Assembly: GCA_037447655.1 (NCBI GenBank)
Contig: JBBHKE010001434.1
Span: forward strand, 95,473 to 157,472
From: Zygnema cylindricum
Lineage: Eukaryota > Streptophyta > Zygnematophyceae > Zygnematales > Zygnemataceae
Length of the DNA: 62,000 nucleotides
Direction of reading: 5' to 3'
Shown here: piece by piece, positions 57,986 through 62,000 of the stretch
Position numbering within the stretch: the stretch's first letter is position 1
Layout: every line of letters begins with the position of its first letter
Program-made: the position numbers and the translations under genes
The notes under the pieces: model-generated
Told to the model about the DNA's origin: nothing
The model's database searches: none
What the model saw: only the letters and a program-made list of their open reading frames with translations

Positions 57986-60367
57986 AATTTTGCCAAAATA
58001 AAACAACTTGTGAATTTCATTGAACAAAATTGGAGTTATTTTCCATTAATATTTCAAATTTTTGATTTATTTACCGCCGCAATCATCGTCCGAGATGGCA
58101 CCCGTGGTTATTGTTATTTAAATGAATTATCTGGTATTGACAATCTCTCACGTGTCATTCCAATCCGTCAACTTTCCATTTACTAAATCATTCAATTTTA
58201 CATATTAGGAAAATGAAAACATTCCTTTTTATCATAGTTTATCCCTGATTCTCAAAATTTGTCATGGATGATGAAATTATGTGGACTCCATAGTCCCACA
58301 GAATGAGCAACTTACATAAAGCCTCTAAGATAACCCTGATCCACTACAGTTCATCAAGGTATATTTGCCACCCAAGCACGCAAAAATTCTGACCAGTCTC
58401 ACCCCTATGAGGAGAAGACTCCCCTGAGTCGAATGCAAAAGAGATCTCCACATTTGCTCAACTGGTCACCCCTATGAAGAGAAGAATCCCTTGAGTCGAA
58501 TGCAAAAGAGATCTCCACATTTACTCCCTTGAGCAGTAAGTTGTGGCTGTTGAAAGACAACGTATTTACACAGATGGCCCCTGGGAGCTAGGCCTTCATA
58601 AATTCTCCTAAATATACTAAGTCTTAGACCGACCTACTCACAGAGCTTATCTACTAAACCCTCCGCCAATAGGTGGAATGTAAAGTATTGTACAAATATA
58701 TACTAGCCGCCACACAAATTGTACGCTAGTTGTACGTCACCATTAAAGAGGTGGTACGATCTATATTCGACGCCATGGTTTTGTCTCCTCTTTCCACATC
58801 ATCGAATAAGGTGATTCCACGTGTCATTTTAAGGCTCCTTGGACGCAAGCCGCAAAAGAACCATTCTTGTCCGTTGGCGCTCACGCGGACCGTTCGATGT
58901 AGAAATTAAATGGTTATTTTAGTATTTTCTAGGTCTAAAATGAAAGACAGAAAAGAAGCCGAGGCAGTCTGCTTCTAACTCCTCTCTTCAGCTACCACAC
59001 TTGTCGCAGTCACTAAAAGTTGAAAAGGAAGCTAGAGCTATGGCTGCCTATGCTGCTTGAGAGATAGAGAGACAGGTGGTAGATTTTGGTAGATTTACCA
59101 AAATATATTTGACGGACCCAGGATTTGATCATGGTACCTGCCGTCCGTCATGTCTGAAATAGACGGTAGCTTTATCCTATAGTCTAGGATCGGTGCTAAG
59201 ACATATAGGGTTTGACAGATATATAAACTGTAAAGCGCGATCTGTAAAGCGCGATCTAATTCATTTAACTGTAACTAGAAACACCGCGTATGGATACAAG
59301 TTTGTAAAAGTACGGAGTACGATATGGTTCCGAAACGGATACCGCGCATTTTGTTTCGACGACGAAACAAATATCGCGCAACGATTTATGACGGCTACGA
59401 TTAAAACCTGGTTTTGATTGGACGGCCGCGAAGGATGCCGAGATCGCGGAATAGGATTTTGGCGCTTTTCGGTCACCGCCACATCGATTGACACGTGGCA
59501 CGACCACATTGGATTACGACATCTCCGCGGATTACGTGAACGAATCTAAATATGACATGTGTCGACTTGTTGGCCATGTCGTACAATAACCGTAAAGAAA
59601 GTACACCGACACCTGTACCTTTCTGTACGATACAGTATTTTGATTGGTGCCGTACTTCAGTAGATAGAGTTTTAGAGAGAGATAGGACTTAGGAAAAGTT
59701 GGTAGATAGGACCCTCTCTCTTAGAGAGCCTCTGTACAAAAGGTCAACTTTGACCCTCCATAACTTACTGCTCAGGGTAGCAAATTCAAAGATTCTTTAT
59801 GCTATCGACTCTGGGGAGTCTTCCCTTCACAAGGGTGAAAGTGGTCAGATTTTTTTTCTGCCAGGGTGGCAGTTCTTTTTGTTGAAACAAAAATGGGGTC
59901 AGGGCTATCCCAGAGGCTTCGTGTGAGCGGCTTACTCTGAGGGCCAATGGAGGTCTCAGAGTTGCATTCGACCATTTTGTAACTTCTTTTGGTGCAGTCC
60001 AATTATCCGACGCCCTGAATAATTCGTACATTCTGCTCCATGTGTGCCAATATTGTTTCATTCCGTTAAATGGTCTAATTTGCACCAAACATGTTTGTTT
60101 ACAAATGATTCGCTCCCCATGTATGTATCGAAATCTTCGAGGACTATTCGATATGAACGATAGCTCTCATGGCTAGTAGGGACTATGTAGGGGCAGGACC
60201 AAATCTTGGTCGGTCTATCACCTTTTTGGTATAAGTCATCTTCTCTCTTTCTCTCCTAAGTCTAGCTATTATGAGCAACCATAGCTTCTCTTCTCTCTTG
60301 TCTCCTATCTTGTGACTCCGCTTGGAATCATAAAGGGGTAGGAACTACTTTTTCCGTTATTTCAACA
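57986..60367. other. Unassigned sequence right of the hAT relic
   Basis: AT-rich sequence without a recognised gene. It contains a 67-bp tandem duplication (annotated separately), a short direct repeat CTGTAAAGCGCGATCT near 59228-59258, and at its right end a possible minus-strand LTR starting TGTTGAAATAACGG at 60367, preceded on that strand by a purine tract. The far end of that LTR could not be placed. Confidence 0.45.
58400..58531. repeat. 67-bp tandem duplication
   Basis: CACCCCTATGA(G/A)GAGAAGA...GTCGAATGCAAAAGAGATC and the following CTCCACATTT.CTC occur twice in a row, the second unit starting at 58467. Confidence 0.8.
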
Positions 60368-60376
60368 CTCCCCTTT
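60368..60376 (-). other. Polypurine tract candidate before a minus-strand LTR
   Basis: On the minus strand AAGGGGAG precedes TGTTGAAATAACGG. This suggests the 3' end of an LTR element whose RT fragment is 60375-60965. RNase H and other parts are missing between them. Confidence 0.5.
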
Positions 60377-60965
60377 ACATCCGAATTCCCAGTATATACT
60401 TTGCCACCCGTAAGTCCTTCATGTCAAATTGGCTTCTCAAATCTTTCTTAAGTTTTATGATCATTTCGATGGACTTATTTAACGCTAACAGATTATCCAC
60501 ATAAACCCCAATGTGAATGACTCCATTTTCATCCTCAAATATGTAAATGGAGTGGTCCGAGCTGATTTTGATGAATCCGAGCTTGGTAAGGAACTCATCT
60601 AGTTTGATCTTCCATTGCCGAGGTGCCAATTTGAGTCCATAAAGGGACTTGATTAACTTGCAAAGCTTGCTCTATTCTCCGTTCTCCACAAACCTATCAT
60701 ATTGCTTCATAAATATTTCTTTTTCAAATTCTCCGTGGAGGAAGGCGGTTTTGATATCCATCTGACGCACCTCTATGTCTTCAGCTGCGGCCAAACTTAG
60801 CAAAATTTTGACTGATAGAAACCTTACCACTGGTGCGAAGGTTTCCTCTAAGTACCCCTTTGCAACTAGCCAAGCGTTTTACCTCTCAATAGATTATCAA
60901 GATTCGATTTTAACTTACAAAAGCCATTTACATCCAATAGGTTTACTATCTGGAGGAAAATCTAC
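60375..60965 (-). pseudogene. Copia RT fragment (related to copia A)
   Basis: On the minus strand, from about 60965 down: a decayed RT start (DFPPDSKPIG region), AFLHGEFEKEIFMK (about 60740), LYGLKLAPRQWKIKLDEFL, then GVYVDNLLAL, where the catalytic YVDD has become YVDN. The longest open part is 60629-60375. No gag, protease, integrase or RNase H is present. The fragment lies directly downstream of an LTR (60984-61980), with about 18 bp between. Confidence 0.75.
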
Positions 60966-60983
60966 CAGCTTTTAAGCTTTAGC

Positions 60984-61980
60984 TGTTGTTCTACAACCAC
61001 CGTTGCAGGCGGAGGACCAACAGTAATAGTGGAAGTAGACATGAAAAACAACAGAAAATATCACAGTACCTACTCAACAGTCAACTTTGAACTGACACAA
61101 AGTATGACTCAGAAAGCCAATATGCTTCAAATTTGTCACATTCATACACAATATAGCAAACCGATAATTCCCAAAACCCAAATGAACCAGTAAACCATAA
61201 GATATGATGTTTGGTAGTTTCCTAAAAACTACCCTTGGAAAATCATATTCCCAAAACTGGATAATACAAATTTGGCTAAGTCCTAAAAAATATACTCAGT
61301 GTGTGTATCTACTAGTCTACACTAATTTGGGTAACTGTAATAAAGTACTATCTTGACCTACGACAAAGTATCCTACCTGTACGTCACTGTACCGTGAATA
61401 CATCCAAAACCCTAATTACTACCAGCCGCTAAATGAATAGTGTAACACTATTTATTAATGCACTAAACGTTAACATTTTGTTTTCCACATATTTACAGAT
61501 GTCGTCGAAACAAATAATGTTATCGACGCTTAGTCAGCATTTGTCGCAAAAGTCCGTATGAATGTTTGTCGGCGGTAGGAACATCCTGAGTGCGTACGGC
61601 GCACTCAGTCAATGTGGTCCTCACGTAAGGTGTAATTAGTCAATGTGGTCCCACGCTAATCGTGTTCGTCGAAGCCGCTCAATATCAACGATTTGTCTTT
61701 GATTACGTACAATATTCTCCCAGATACTCAGCTTGGTCTCTGTCCGTTCGATTCACAAAAACCCCCCGTATGATTTTTTACACGCGTATGTAGGTGTCAG
61801 CGCTACTCTGAATACCTGCATCATCTTCAAATCTTGGCACGTGTCCCTGCAGACGTGCAGTACACTCTTACTGCATATGTGCTACTGTCACACTATAAAT
61901 GGTAAGAATTAAATCTGACTAAAAATTAATCAAAGTCCTGAATACCCATTTTTACTAAACTAAAGATTTAAATTTCAACA
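60984..61980 (-). repeat. Diverged copia-A-family LTR (LTR X)
   Basis: 997 bp on the minus strand, TGTTGAAATTTAAATC to GTAGAACAACA. It is homologous along its length to the copia A LTRs, including GCAGGGACACGTG, the CAATGTGGTCC region and the gag start (MSTSTITVGPPPATVVVEQQ, open as in copia A). A polypurine tract lies upstream on the same strand. After its CA there is no GGTTATGG primer site. Confidence 0.85.
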
Positions 61981-61992
61981 CTCCCCTAAATC
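61981..61992 (-). other. Polypurine tract of the element carrying LTR X
   Basis: On the minus strand GAGATTTAGGGGAG precedes the LTR TG, almost as in copia A. The LTR is therefore a 3' LTR of an element extending beyond the window's right edge. Confidence 0.75.
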
Positions 61993-62000
61993 TCTAGACT

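Noticed and set aside
58549-60367. A 1.8-kb minus-strand LTR starting TGTTGAAATAACGG
   Set aside because: The start after a purine tract is plausible, but no partner LTR, primer site or clear end could be found, so only the possible start is noted.

Overview
The window looks like a repeat-rich, AT-rich stretch of a land plant nuclear genome. It has GT-AG introns, a receptor-like cytoplasmic kinase (RLCK) of the plant type with an MG(C) N-terminus, several Ty1/copia families, a hAT transposase relic and many short inverted-terminal-repeat elements. I cannot place the species. No tRNA, rRNA or CRISPR array was seen. There is a 10-base N gap at 42877-42886.

Layout. (1) 488-1558: the last two exons of an RLCK gene (unit 1, + strand), followed by decayed tandem copies of its last exon (to about 2270). 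(2) About 2307-9165: a spacer holding a polypurine tract and four short TIR elements (E1-E4). (3) 9166-17826: the first four exons of a second RLCK copy (unit 2, + strand, pseudogene), with an old copia element (copia I) antisense in intron 2. (4) 18276-23011: a rearranged copia element (copia B) with only its 3' LTR. (5) About 23013-27522: an inverted, incomplete third copy of the spacer, carrying a solo LTR. (6) 28392-36978: RLCK unit 3 on the minus strand, again exons 1-4 with copia I in intron 2. (7) 36979 to about 42847: the mirror copy of the spacer. Parts 2-3 and 6-7 form a large imperfect inverted duplication, with arms of roughly 14.5-15 kb around a roughly 9 kb centre.

(8) 43804-45167: two more TIR elements (E5, E6). 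(9) 45552-57985: a decayed hAT transposase gene split by a tandem copia array (copia A), arranged LTR-internal-LTR-internal-LTR. The three LTRs are each 1037 bp, and the whole array is flanked by one 5-bp duplication, AGATT (46339-46343 and 57736-57740). (10) 57990-60367: mostly unassigned sequence. (11) 60375-61992: a copia reverse-transcriptase fragment and a diverged copia-A LTR, both on the minus strand.

Function. No clearly functional cellular gene is complete here. The RLCK units share matching splice phases but lack the catalytic aspartates (HRN or HCN, and AFG), so the family looks like a pseudokinase. The rest is mobile DNA at different stages of decay. The most informative points are the tandem copia array, its copia-type half-tRNA primer site, a patch of CHG-context transitions in one array copy, and a TIR-element family with TAA/TTA target duplications. 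All comparisons were made by eye; identities and counts are approximate.
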